Source: CAZVLQ01 sp964628185
Lineage (GTDB): Bacteria > Pseudomonadota > Zetaproteobacteria > Mariprofundales > Mariprofundaceae
Direction of reading: 5' to 3'
Length of the DNA: 64,000 nucleotides
NCBI GenBank assembly: GCA_964628185.1
Contig: CAZVLQ010000007.1
Span: 26,146 to 90,145 of the forward strand
Program-made: the position numbers and the translations under genes
The notes under the pieces: generated by a model
What the model was told of the DNA's origin: nothing
Database searches by the model: none
What the model saw: only the letters and a program-made list of their open reading frames with translations
In this document: in pieces, positions 24,469 to 33,077 of the stretch
How the letters are laid out: the number at the start of each line of letters is the position of its first letter
How positions within the stretch are numbered: position 1 is the stretch's first letter

Positions 24469-26370
24469 CTAGCCTGAAATAATGGCGTTAATTTTGCGTA
24501 CGAAACCGGCCGGGTCTTCCGGCAGGGCGCCTTCGGCCAGTACGGCCTGATCGAACAGGATACTGGCAAAATCAGCGATTTTCTCCTTTGAACGCATTTT
24601 CGCCAGGCGCTTCACCAGGTCATGCCCGGGATTGATTTCCAGGATCGGCTTGACCTCCGGCACATCCTGACCGGCCTGTTTGAGGATGCGTTCGAGATTG
24701 CCGCTGATATCAAACTGATCGGATACCAGACAGGCAGGTGATTCGGTCAGGCGATCCGTGGCGCGGACATCCTTGACCTTTTCGCCGAGCACCTCTTTCA
24801 GTTTCTTCACGGCGGGTTCGGCCGATTTGGCTGCCTCCTCATGCTTCTTTTTCTCTTCTTCGGCGTGTTCTCCGATATTGGACAGGTCCAGTTCACCCCT
24901 GGCGATGGATTGCAGTTTCTTGCCGTCGAATTCGGTCAAATGGCTGGTCAGCCATTCATCAATACGGTCGGAGAGCAGCAACACTTCAATGCCTTTCTTG
25001 CGAAAGACCTCCAGGTGCGGGCTGTGCTTTGCAGCAGCCAGCGATTCGGCGGTGATGAAGTAGATCGTGTCCTGACCCTCGACCATGCGCTTCATGTAAT
25101 CCGCCAGTGTTACCGTCTGTTCATCCGACGTGGTGGATGAAAAACGCAGCAATCTGGCGATGCGTTCGCGATTGGCGAAATCTTCAATGACGCCTTCCTT
25201 CAGACAATTTCCGAATTCGCTCCAGAAGGCGGCGTAATCCTCATTGTCTTCCGATTTTGCCATGTCTTCGAGCAGGCCCAGCACGCGCTTGGTGGCACCT
25301 TTCTTCATCGCCTCCATGGCCGGGCTTTTCTGCAGGATTTCCCGCGAAACGTTTAACGGCAGATCGCTTGAGTCCATCGCGCCGCGTACAAAGCGCAGGT
25401 AACGAGGCAGCAGCTCCTCACTGGCCTCCATGATGAAGACGCGCTTTACATACAGCTTTACACCGTGTCTGGCTTCGGCCTGCCACAGATCGAACGGTGC
25501 ATGCCTGGGCAGATAAAGCAGCAGCGTGTATTCGTACTTGCCCTCAAGTCTTTGGTGCAGGTGCGCCAGCGGGTCTTCGAAATCGTGGCTGATATGCTTG
25601 TAGAAATTGTTGTAATCCTCATCGGACAGTTCGGATTTCGGTCGCGTCCATAGCGCCGAAGCCTGATTGACGGTTTCAATTTCAGCGGGCTTTTCCTCTT
25701 CACCTTCACCCGCGGGCGCGGGCTCGGCCAGCATCCGAATCGGAAAGGGGATGTGATCGGCATATTTGTGGATGATGCTCTTCAGGCGGAAGGATTCGAG
25801 GAACTCATCGGCGTCATCGCGCAGGTGCAGAACAATTTCCGTACCGCGGGCATCTTTTTCCACGGTTTCCAGCGCGTATTCGCCATCGCCTGTCGATTCC
25901 CAGCGCACGCCATGCTCTTTTTCCAGACCGGCGCGGCGGGTGGTGAGCGTAACCTTGTCCGAAACCAGGAAAGCGGAGTAAAAGCCGACGCCGAACTGAC
26001 CAATCAGGTGCGCATCCTTTTCCTGATCGCCGGAAAGCTGGTCGAAGAATTCCTTCGTACCGGAGCGGGCAATCGTGCCGATGTGTTCAATCACTTCGTC
26101 ACGGCTCATGCCAATGCCGTTATCACGTACGGTGATACTGCGGGCGTCCTTGTCCACTTCAATAAAAACATGCAGGTCGGCATCGCCTTCATACAGGGCG
26201 TCATCCGTCGTGGCTTCAAAACGCAGCTTGTCGGCGGCATCCGAGGCGTTGGAAATCAACTCACGCAGGAATATCTCCTTATTGGAATACAGCGAATGGA
26301 TCATTAAATCCAGAAGCTGTTTGACCTCGGTCTGGAATGCGCGGGTTTCCCTGGTGGCGGTGGCAGTCAT
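24469..26370 (-). CDS. htpG: Hsp90 chaperone HtpG
   Basis: 633 residues, the normal HtpG length. The N-terminal GHKL ATPase domain has FLRELISNASDAADKLR, VRDNGIGMSRDEVIEHIG and the lid/Gly motif GQFGVGFYSAFLV. The middle and dimerisation domains follow to the end. The start at 26370 (MTATATRETRAFQTEV) has AGGAG at good spacing; a longer frame upstream is read-through from the antisense of the next gene. HtpG is a dimeric ATP-driven protein-folding factor of the cytosol, often heat-induced. It ends next to the hairpin element. Confidence 0.97.
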   Translation of the reverse strand: MTATATRETRAFQTEVKQLLDLMIHSLYSNKEIFLRELISNASDAADKLRFEATTDDALYEGDADLHVFIEVDKDARSITVRDNGIGMSRDEVIEHIGTIARSGTKEFFDQLSGDQEKDAHLIGQFGVGFYSAFLVSDKVTLTTRRAGLEKEHGVRWESTGDGEYALETVEKDARGTEIVLHLRDDADEFLESFRLKSIIHKYADHIPFPIRMLAEPAPAGEGEEEKPAEIETVNQASALWTRPKSELSDEDYNNFYKHISHDFEDPLAHLHQRLEGKYEYTLLLYLPRHAPFDLWQAEARHGVKLYVKRVFIMEASEELLPRYLRFVRGAMDSSDLPLNVSREILQKSPAMEAMKKGATKRVLGLLEDMAKSEDNEDYAAFWSEFGNCLKEGVIEDFANRERIARLLRFSSTTSDEQTVTLADYMKRMVEGQDTIYFITAESLAAAKHSPHLEVFRKKGIEVLLLSDRIDEWLTSHLTEFDGKKLQSIARGELDLSNIGEHAEEEKKKHEEAAKSAEPAVKKLKEVLGEKVKDVRATDRLTESPACLVSDQFDISGNLERILKQAGQDVPEVKPILEINPGHDLVKRLAKMRSKEKIADFASILFDQAVLAEGALPEDPAGFVRKINAIISG

Positions 26371-26413
26371 GGTGTCTCCTGATGTTGAAATCTTGATTGG
26401 AGTATCAATAGGG

Positions 26414-26932
26414 TCAGATGCCGGCTGTTTCAAGAGCCTGTCTGACGGCTTGCCATTCGGCCAGTTTTTCGGCCAGAGACAGGGCGGCATGCGCCGGGCT
26501 GGTGGATGGCAGGCAGGTTCGCGGCAGATCACGCCATGCGGCGGAAAGACCGGGCAGCACGAGGCGGCGATACATCTCTTCAGCCTTGCGGCCATTGAAG
26601 AAAATATGCCGGATGTGCGGGTGCAGCATAAAAAAATAAGCGAAATCGTTTGTCTGCACCTCGATGATATCGGCATCAAGGCTGCCGGGGCGGATGCACC
26701 GGTGCGCCACATCCCACAGGGCCACGCCGGCTGTGCGCAGCATGGCAAGCCGCTGTGTGTAGGGCAGCTCGGGGCCCGCGCCGAACAGTGCGCCCATGAC
26801 GGGCCAGAAGGCATTGCGCGGATGGGCGTAATACTGCCGCCGATGGAGTGATTCACGGCTGGGCATCGAGCCAAGCACGAGCACGCGGGCTCCGCCGCCG
26901 GCTGAAAAAGGAAATCCGGTGATGATGTCCAT
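26414..26932 (-). CDS. DNA-deoxyinosine glycosylase (UDG family 6)
   Basis: 172 residues. The GSMPSRESLHRRQYYAHPRN block at about residues 22-41 and the later PSTSPAHAAL motif match the family 6 (HDG) members of the uracil-DNA glycosylase superfamily, which remove hypoxanthine from DNA. The start at 26932 (MDIITGFPFSAGG) gives the usual length; the frame continues upstream without homology. It lies 43 bp upstream of htpG on the same strand and is divergent from the ABC ATPase pair. Confidence 0.85.
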   Translation of the reverse strand: MDIITGFPFSAGGGARVLVLGSMPSRESLHRRQYYAHPRNAFWPVMGALFGAGPELPYTQRLAMLRTAGVALWDVAHRCIRPGSLDADIIEVQTNDFAYFFMLHPHIRHIFFNGRKAEEMYRRLVLPGLSAAWRDLPRTCLPSTSPAHAALSLAEKLAEWQAVRQALETAGI

Positions 26933-27005
26933 GCCGCCAGTGTAACCGCTGCACCGTGGCATCAAAGGGCTGGAAACGGGGCTGCGCATCGGCCACACTC
27001 CGGCC

Positions 27006-28001
27006 ATGCTGGAAATTGACCGACTTTCCCTTGCCGTGCCGGCGGACGGCGGCCTGAAACCCGCCGTCAGTGGTCTGTCACTGCAACTTTCTCCCGGCCG
27101 TGTGCTGGGGCTGGTGGGAGAATCCGGCTGCGGTAAGACGATCACGGCGCAGGCAATTCTTCGTCTGGGCGAGCACCAGGGTATTCGCCGGACCTCCGGC
27201 ACGATCCGGTTCGATGGCCGGGATGTGTTTGACATGCCGGATGAAGCGCTGCGCAAATTTCGCGGCGGCCGGGTTTCCATGATTTTCCAGGAGCCGATGA
27301 CGGCATTGAATCCGGTTTTCTCGATAGGCGGCCAGATTACCGAGGTGATCCGTTTGCACCTGGATATGAACGGACAGCAGGCGCGCACGCGCGCACTTTC
27401 GCTGCTGAACGACGTGGGCCTGCAACAGCCGGAGCGGCTTCTGCGGCAGTACCCCGATGCCTTGTCGGGCGGCATGCGCCAGCGGGTGCTGATCGCGATG
27501 GCCATGGCCGCCGATCCCGATTACATCATCGCCGACGAGCCGACGACGGCGCTGGATGTCTCCGTGCAGGCCCGCATCATGGATTTGCTGCGAAAACTGC
27601 AACAGGAGCGGGGACTCGGTATGCTGCTGGTGACGCACGATTTTGGCCTGGTGGCCGAACTGGCCGATGAAGTGGCCGTGATGTATGCCGGGCACATCGT
27701 TGAATATGGACCGGTCCGGGCGATCTTTGATCGTCCCGCCCATCCCTATACGCGCGCCCTGATGGCCTGCCGTCCCGAGGTTGTTTCCCGTGACGCGGTC
27801 CTGCCCGCCATCCCGGGCCAGGTGCCGGCGCCCGGGGCCTGGCCAACGGGTTGCCGCTTCGCCCCGCGTTGCCGTTGGGCCGATACGGCCTGCGCTCAGC
27901 CGGTCGCGCTTAAGGCATGGTGTCATGGTGAACATTCCGCCCGCTGCATTCACGTGGAACGAATCAGCCCGGAAGTGGAAGCGATGGAGGCGGGGGCATG
28001 A
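27006..28001 (+). CDS. Peptide/nickel-type ABC transporter ATP-binding protein (DppD/OppD-like)
   Basis: 331 residues. Walker A is GESGCGKT, the signature ALSGGMRQR, Walker B YIIADEPTTALD and the switch His is in LLVTHDFG. The C-terminal extension has the cysteine-containing segment typical of oligopeptide transporter ATPases (CRFAPRCRWADTAC), a possible iron-sulfur site. It overlaps the following ATPase gene by four bases. No permease is adjacent. A family 5 binding lipoprotein is encoded far away at 61237 and might or might not belong to the same importer. Confidence 0.9.
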   Translation: MLEIDRLSLAVPADGGLKPAVSGLSLQLSPGRVLGLVGESGCGKTITAQAILRLGEHQGIRRTSGTIRFDGRDVFDMPDEALRKFRGGRVSMIFQEPMTALNPVFSIGGQITEVIRLHLDMNGQQARTRALSLLNDVGLQQPERLLRQYPDALSGGMRQRVLIAMAMAADPDYIIADEPTTALDVSVQARIMDLLRKLQQERGLGMLLVTHDFGLVAELADEVAVMYAGHIVEYGPVRAIFDRPAHPYTRALMACRPEVVSRDAVLPAIPGQVPAPGAWPTGCRFAPRCRWADTACAQPVALKAWCHGEHSARCIHVERISPEVEAMEAGA

Positions 28002-28951
28002 GCCTGCTGGCGGTTGAAGGATTGTGCAAAAGCTTCCACGCGGCCGGTGCGTGGGGTGGAAAAGGGCATGTCACGCGGGCGGTGGATCATGTTGCTTTCA
28101 TCATCCGGCCGGGGGAGACGCTTGCCCTCGTGGGTGAATCGGGCAGCGGCAAGTCCACGACCGCGCGCATGGTCATGCGCCTGCTTGAGGCGGACGCGGG
28201 TCGTATCACGCTTATGGGAGAGGACATCACCCGTCTGCGCGGAAAGCGCCTGCGAACCCTGCGCAGGCATATGCAGATGGTGTTTCAGGACCCGTTTGCC
28301 TCGCTCAATCCGCGCATGAAAATCGCGGAGACGGTGGGAGAGGGCCTGCGCGTGCATGCGCGTGATCTGGGTGCGCGGCAGCGGCGCCAGCGGGTGGCGG
28401 AGGTGCTGGAGCGCTGCGGTATGAGCAGCGATGCGATGGATCACTATCCGCACCAGTTTTCCGGCGGGCAGCGGCAGCGTATCGGTATTGCGCGCGCCCT
28501 GGCCGTTTCACCTGAACTGCTGGTGCTGGACGAGCCTGTTTCGGCCCTGGATGTCTCCGTGCAGGCGCAGATTCTCAATCTGCTTGGTGAATTACAACGG
28601 GAGCATGGTCTGGCCTATCTGTTCATTTCCCATGATTTATCCGTCGTCAGGCATGTGGCGGATCGCGTGGCGGTCATGTTTGCCGGGCGCATCGTGGAAC
28701 AGGGAGAGATCGAAGCGCTGTATGCACATCCGCTGCACCCATATACGCGAGCATTGCTGGACGCCCGCCCGGTTGCGCATCCGTCCGGGAAGCTTGGCCG
28801 GGAGACCGTTGTACTGCGCCGTGATGAAGGCGTGGCCGATCAGGGCTGCGCCTTTCGCCTGCGCTGCCCGTTCGCGCAGGCTGATTGCGCCCGCTTCGAC
28901 GGCCGCCTTTCCGATGATGCCCATGCGGTAGCCTGCCTGCATCCACTCTGA
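27998..28951 (+). CDS. Peptide-type ABC transporter ATP-binding protein (DppF/OppF-like)
   Basis: 317 residues. Walker A is GESGSGKS, the signature FSGGQRQRIG, Walker B LLVLDEPVSALD, and the switch is FISHDLS. The C-terminal oligopeptide-transporter extension has CAFRLRCPFAQADC. Paired with the preceding ATPase it would form the heterodimeric motor of a peptide or related importer. It starts on ATGA overlapping the first gene. Transcription then meets a 180-bp gap containing a heptanucleotide array before leuS. Confidence 0.9.
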   Translation: MSLLAVEGLCKSFHAAGAWGGKGHVTRAVDHVAFIIRPGETLALVGESGSGKSTTARMVMRLLEADAGRITLMGEDITRLRGKRLRTLRRHMQMVFQDPFASLNPRMKIAETVGEGLRVHARDLGARQRRQRVAEVLERCGMSSDAMDHYPHQFSGGQRQRIGIARALAVSPELLVLDEPVSALDVSVQAQILNLLGELQREHGLAYLFISHDLSVVRHVADRVAVMFAGRIVEQGEIEALYAHPLHPYTRALLDARPVAHPSGKLGRETVVLRRDEGVADQGCAFRLRCPFAQADCARFDGRLSDDAHAVACLHPL

Positions 28952-29046
28952 CCGGGTCCGGTTTTGCTGCCCCTTTTCAAGCGCCGGCTTTGTCCGCATT
29001 ATCCGCGGCGCGGTTGAGGGATGAGGGATAAGGGAAAAAAGAGAAG

Positions 29047-29109
29047 TTGGCAGTCGGCAGTATTCAGTAAGCAGTTTACTGATGACTGACGACTGATTAC
29101 TGGTTACGG
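29047..29109. repeat. Degenerate heptanucleotide array, copy B
   Basis: Nine 7-bp units: TTGGCAG, TCGGCAG, TATTCAG, TAAGCAG, TTTACTG, ATGACTG, ACGACTG, ATTACTG, GTTACGG. It shares AAGTTGGCAGTCGGCAGT with copy A at 13438-13455. It lies 25 bp before the leuS start. The remaining gap 28952-29046 shows no gene. Confidence 0.75.
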
Positions 29110-29134
29110 AGGATCGAGGAGTGAGGAAGCAGGA

Positions 29135-31606
29135 GTGAAGGCGACAGTGCGTTACGAGGCGGAAAAAATTGAAGCCAAATGGCAGGAAATCTGGGCGGCA
29201 TCGGGTGTGGATCAGGCCTCGGATGACCCGGCGGACTCGCGCGAAAAGTACTATTGCCTGGTGATGTTTCCCTATCCGTCCGGCAATCTGCACATGGGGC
29301 ATGTGCGCAACTACTGTATCGGTGACGCAGTGGCGCGCTACAAGCGCATGCACGGTTTCAATGTACTGCACCCCATCGGCTGGGACGCCTTCGGGCTGCC
29401 GGCGGAGAATGCCGCCATCAGGCATGGCCGCCCCCCGGCCGAATGGACGCGCGACAACATCCGTCAGATGCGCCGGCAGCTTAAGGCACTGGGGCTGTCC
29501 TACGACTGGAGCCGTGAAATCGCCACCTGCCGTCCGGAGTATTACCGCTGGGAACAGTGGCTGTTCACGCGCCTGCTGAAGAAGGGGCTGGCTTACAGAA
29601 AGGAGGCCGAGGTTAACTGGTGCGCATCATGCCATACCGTGCTGGCGAACGAGCAGGTGGTGGACGGCGCCTGCTGGCGCTGTGATACCAGGGTGACGCG
29701 CAGAAATCTGGCGCAGTGGTTTATCCGCATTACCGCCTATGCCGAAGAGCTGCTGAATGATCTGGACAAGTTGCCGGGCTGGCCCGCGCGGGTCGTGGAG
29801 ATGCAGCGCAACTGGATCGGCCGTTCCACCGGTGCAGAGGCGGTTTTCGGCGTCGAAGGCTCGGATGAAACCCTGGAAATTTTTACCACCCGGCCCGATA
29901 CGTTGATGGGCGTCACCTATATGGCCGTGGCGGCGGCTCATCCACTGGCCCGCGCGGCGGCGGCAGGCAATCCTGAACTGGCGGCATTTCTGGAGGAATG
30001 CACGCAGATATCCACCCGCGAGGCGGATATCGCGGCCATGGAAAAGAAGGGCATGCCGCTGGGTATCAACGCGATCCACCCGGTTACGGGGGAGAAGGTG
30101 CCGGTCTGGGTGGCAAACTTCGTGCTGTCGGGCTACGGCACGGGCGCGGTGATGAGCGTGCCCGCGCATGATGAGCGCGACCATGAGTTCGCACGCAAAT
30201 ACGGGATTCCGATCCGCCAGGTGATCGTCCCCGAAGGCGGCGGCCGGGATGTGCGGGAAGCCGCCTGTACCGAAGCGGGCGTGCTGGTGAATTCCGGTGA
30301 GTTCGACGGGCTTGCCTCCGAAACTGCGAAAGAGGCCATCACCGGCTGGCTGGCGGCGCATGGCAAGGGGCGCGAGAAGGTGCAGTACCGCCTGCGCGAC
30401 TGGCTGGTGTCCAGGCAGCGCTACTGGGGTGCGCCGATTCCGGTCATTCATTGCAGTGATTGCGGCATCGTGCCGGTGCCGGACGAGGATCTGCCGGTGG
30501 CCTTGCCGGAGGCGCTGCGGCCCACCGGCGGCGCCAGTCCGCTGACGCAATGCGATGCCTTTGTTCACACCGCCTGTCCGCAATGCGGCAAGCCGGCCAG
30601 GCGTGAAACGGACACCTTTGACACCTTCATGGAATCTTCCTGGTACATGCATCGCTACACATCCCCGCGCAACACCGGGTCCATGCTCGATCGTGCGGCC
30701 GTGGCGTGCTGGCTGCCGGTGGATCAGTACATCGGCGGCGTGGAGCATGCCGTTTTACACCTGTTGTATGCACGTTTCTTTCACAAGCTGATGCGCGACG
30801 CCGGCCTGTTTTCCGCGCGGGATGCCGGTGATGAGCCCTTTACCCGCCTGTTGACACAGGGCATGGTCCTGAAAGACGGCGCCAAGATGAGCAAGTCCAG
30901 GGGCAACACGGTGGATCCGAATACGATTATCGCCCGCTTCGGCGCCGATACGGCGCGCCTGTTTACCCTGTTCGCGGCGCCGCCGGAGAAGGACCTGGAG
31001 TGGCATGACGCCGGCGTGGAAGGCGCGCACCGGTTTTTGCACCGCGTCTGGCGCCTGCTGGACAAGGTGGAGCAGGCGGTCGAAGGCAATGATGAAGACA
31101 TGGCCGAAGCCGGGGAACTGCGGCGCGTGATCCACGCCACTATCCAGCGTGTAACGCATGCCTTTGAGCACGGTTTCGCCTTTAATGTCGCCATTGCCGC
31201 CCTGATGGAATTGACCAACGCGCTGCTGGCCTTTGAGGCCGGGGGGAAGGCCGGCGTGGCGGCCCTGCGCGAGGGCGCCGATGCGCTGGCCAGGATGCTG
31301 GCGCCGTTTGTGCCGCATTTTGCCTGCGAATGCGGTGAACGGCTGGGCCTTGAAATACCGGCGGTGATCGCGCCATGGCCCGAGCTTGATTCGTCGGCGC
31401 TGGCATCCGACACGGTGACGCTGGTGGTGCAGGTTCAGGGCAGGAAACGGGGTGAGGTAAGCGCGCCGCGGGATGTGGATCAGGGTACAGCGCTGGCGCT
31501 TGCCAGGGCCGATGCCGGCATCGAAAAATGGCTGGAGGGCATGGATATCATCAAGGTAATTCTGGTGCGGGGCCGGCTGCTGAATATCGTGGTGAAGCCG
31601 CAATGA
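29135..31606 (+). CDS. leuS: Leucyl-tRNA synthetase
   Basis: 823 residues, class I. The HIGH-type motif is HMGH (SGNLHMGHVRNY), the KMSKS loop is AKMSKSRGN, and between them lies the CP1 editing domain (TTRPDTLMGVTYMAVA) that removes mischarged amino acids. A zinc-type insertion with cysteines (WCASCHTV, CWRCDT) is seen. The start is GTG at 29135, with GAGGA shortly upstream. Its stop overlaps the lptE start, the conserved leuS-lptE-holA order. Confidence 0.96.
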   Translation: MKATVRYEAEKIEAKWQEIWAASGVDQASDDPADSREKYYCLVMFPYPSGNLHMGHVRNYCIGDAVARYKRMHGFNVLHPIGWDAFGLPAENAAIRHGRPPAEWTRDNIRQMRRQLKALGLSYDWSREIATCRPEYYRWEQWLFTRLLKKGLAYRKEAEVNWCASCHTVLANEQVVDGACWRCDTRVTRRNLAQWFIRITAYAEELLNDLDKLPGWPARVVEMQRNWIGRSTGAEAVFGVEGSDETLEIFTTRPDTLMGVTYMAVAAAHPLARAAAAGNPELAAFLEECTQISTREADIAAMEKKGMPLGINAIHPVTGEKVPVWVANFVLSGYGTGAVMSVPAHDERDHEFARKYGIPIRQVIVPEGGGRDVREAACTEAGVLVNSGEFDGLASETAKEAITGWLAAHGKGREKVQYRLRDWLVSRQRYWGAPIPVIHCSDCGIVPVPDEDLPVALPEALRPTGGASPLTQCDAFVHTACPQCGKPARRETDTFDTFMESSWYMHRYTSPRNTGSMLDRAAVACWLPVDQYIGGVEHAVLHLLYARFFHKLMRDAGLFSARDAGDEPFTRLLTQGMVLKDGAKMSKSRGNTVDPNTIIARFGADTARLFTLFAAPPEKDLEWHDAGVEGAHRFLHRVWRLLDKVEQAVEGNDEDMAEAGELRRVIHATIQRVTHAFEHGFAFNVAIAALMELTNALLAFEAGGKAGVAALREGADALARMLAPFVPHFACECGERLGLEIPAVIAPWPELDSSALASDTVTLVVQVQGRKRGEVSAPRDVDQGTALALARADAGIEKWLEGMDIIKVILVRGRLLNIVVKPQ

Positions 31607-32094
31607 GACGCACGCTCGCCTGCCTGTTCGTCGTTTGCATGTTTCTGGTCTCGTGCGGTTATCATCTGGCGGGGCATGGCCGCGGCGTGGTGCCGGAGGA
31701 TGTTCATGTGCTGGATGTTACGGGTACGGACGTGCCCGGGGACAACCTGGTTTTCACATGGCGACGCTATGTGAGCGATCACGCCCTGAATTTTACCGTG
31801 GGGGAAGCCGGAGCGGATGCGCAGTTGCGCCTGGAAAACGTCACGGAATCCTTTACGCCGATCACCTTTGACGTATCCGGCGTTGCCACCAGTTACCGGC
31901 TTGTACGCTCCGCCCGCTTAAGCCTGTGGCGCAAGGACGCGCTCATCTGGAGCAGCGGCGAGATTTCCGCGCAGGGCGAGGTCTATGCCGTGGGGGGGCC
32001 GGCCAGCATTGATGCCTCCAAGGCGCGCCTGCGCCGCGACCTGAATCGGCAATGGGTGCGGAATGCCTGGCTTAAACTGACCTCGGGGTTCTGA
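31603..32094 (+). CDS. lptE: LPS-assembly lipoprotein LptE
   Basis: 163 residues. A short signal peptide ends in the lipobox LVSC with Cys18 as the lipidated residue, followed by GYHLAG, the usual LptE start. LptE sits inside the LptD barrel in the outer membrane and helps insert lipopolysaccharide. Sequence beyond the N-terminus is poorly conserved, so the call rests on the lipobox, GYHL and the position between leuS and holA. The ATG overlaps the leuS stop (ATGA). Confidence 0.88.
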   Translation: MRRTLACLFVVCMFLVSCGYHLAGHGRGVVPEDVHVLDVTGTDVPGDNLVFTWRRYVSDHALNFTVGEAGADAQLRLENVTESFTPITFDVSGVATSYRLVRSARLSLWRKDALIWSSGEISAQGEVYAVGGPASIDASKARLRRDLNRQWVRNAWLKLTSGF

Positions 32095-32096
32095 TC

Positions 32097-33077
32097 CTGG
32101 CCATACGTCTTGCACCCGCAAAGCTGCTGCCGCCCGCGCATGCGTGTTTTTATCTGACCGGCGAAGATACCGATGCCATCCTTGAATCGGCCGAGGCGCT
32201 GCTGGCGCACGATGCGGAGCAGGCACTGATCCTGCGCGTGGATGTGGATGAGCTGGCCCGGGTGTGTGAAAACCTTCATCCCGGCCTGTTTGGCGAGAAA
32301 CGCTGCCACGCCCTGGTGCGCAATGCGCAGAGCGCAAGGCCGAAGCAGATCGGACAACTGGAAAAGCTGATCACGGATTCGCCCGAAGGGCTGCGGCTGG
32401 TGATCTGTGCGCCCGGTATTGAGTCAAAAAAGGCGTTGCACAAGCGTCTGACCGCCCTGCCGCAACTGGCCTGCTGCGTGTTTCCCAGACCGGATGAGCG
32501 CCAGTTCCGGGCCTGGCTTGGCAAACGGGTGGAGGAGGCGGGCCTTGTGCTGAACGATGACGCCTTTGCGCTGCTGGATGAAAATTTGCGCGGCATGCGC
32601 CAGGCCGCCAAACAGGCGGTGGAACGTCTCAGACTTTATGATAATGGCCAACGCCGGGAACTGGACGTGGAGGTGGTCGGCGACCTGCTGGGCGAGCGCG
32701 CTCCGCAGGCCCTGACCGACTACTGTCATGCCGTGGCCGGGCGCTCGCCCGACGCGCTGGGCATATTGAGACGTCTGCTGCGGGAACAGCGGGTGTCCGA
32801 GCTTCAGGTGCTGAGCTGGCTGTCCACGCGCATGCAACAGTTACTGATGTATTGCTGGTATGAGGGGACGGACCGCAAGAGCGCGGCGGGCAAGGCGCGC
32901 CTGTTCGGTGCAGCCAGAAAACTGGCGCCGGCCGAGGTCCGCCACTGGCAGGGCAGGGAACTGATGCAGGCCATACAATGGATTGCCGAGGCGGAAATGC
33001 TCCTGAAGGGCGCCAGCATCGAAGACAAGCCGGTGGTGATGGAGCGCCTGACCCTCCGTCTGCTTAGCCCTGCATGA
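32097..33077 (+). CDS. holA: DNA polymerase III delta subunit, non-canonical start
   Basis: About 326 residues from 32097. Delta opens the beta clamp in the clamp-loader complex. N-terminal AIRLAPAKLLPPAHACFYLTG resembles the HolA start, and the region to the C-terminus (EVRHWQGRELMQAIQWIAEA) fits its helical collar domain. No ATG, GTG or TTG exists in this frame between the TAA at 32073 and GTG at 32238. Starting at 32238 would remove the conserved first 47 residues. I therefore place the start at CTG 32097, just behind the lptE stop at 32092-32094; ATC 32094 or ATA 32103 are alternatives. It overlaps bioA by four bases. Confidence 0.85.
   Translation: MAIRLAPAKLLPPAHACFYLTGEDTDAILESAEALLAHDAEQALILRVDVDELARVCENLHPGLFGEKRCHALVRNAQSARPKQIGQLEKLITDSPEGLRLVICAPGIESKKALHKRLTALPQLACCVFPRPDERQFRAWLGKRVEEAGLVLNDDAFALLDENLRGMRQAAKQAVERLRLYDNGQRRELDVEVVGDLLGERAPQALTDYCHAVAGRSPDALGILRRLLREQRVSELQVLSWLSTRMQQLLMYCWYEGTDRKSAAGKARLFGAARKLAPAEVRHWQGRELMQAIQWIAEAEMLLKGASIEDKPVVMERLTLRLLSPA

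Noticed and set aside
24462..24476. CAGGCT-CCT-AGCCTG hairpin at the htpG stop as a terminator
   Set aside because: Only six base pairs, overlapping the stop codon, with no T-tract on the transcript side.
26371..26874. N-terminal extension of htpG
   Set aside because: The first 168 residues of the long frame are antisense of the glycosylase gene; HtpG begins at 26370 with a good ribosome-binding site.
26933..27505. N-terminal extension of the glycosylase
   Set aside because: It reads antisense through the ABC ATPase gene; homology begins at MDIITG (26932).
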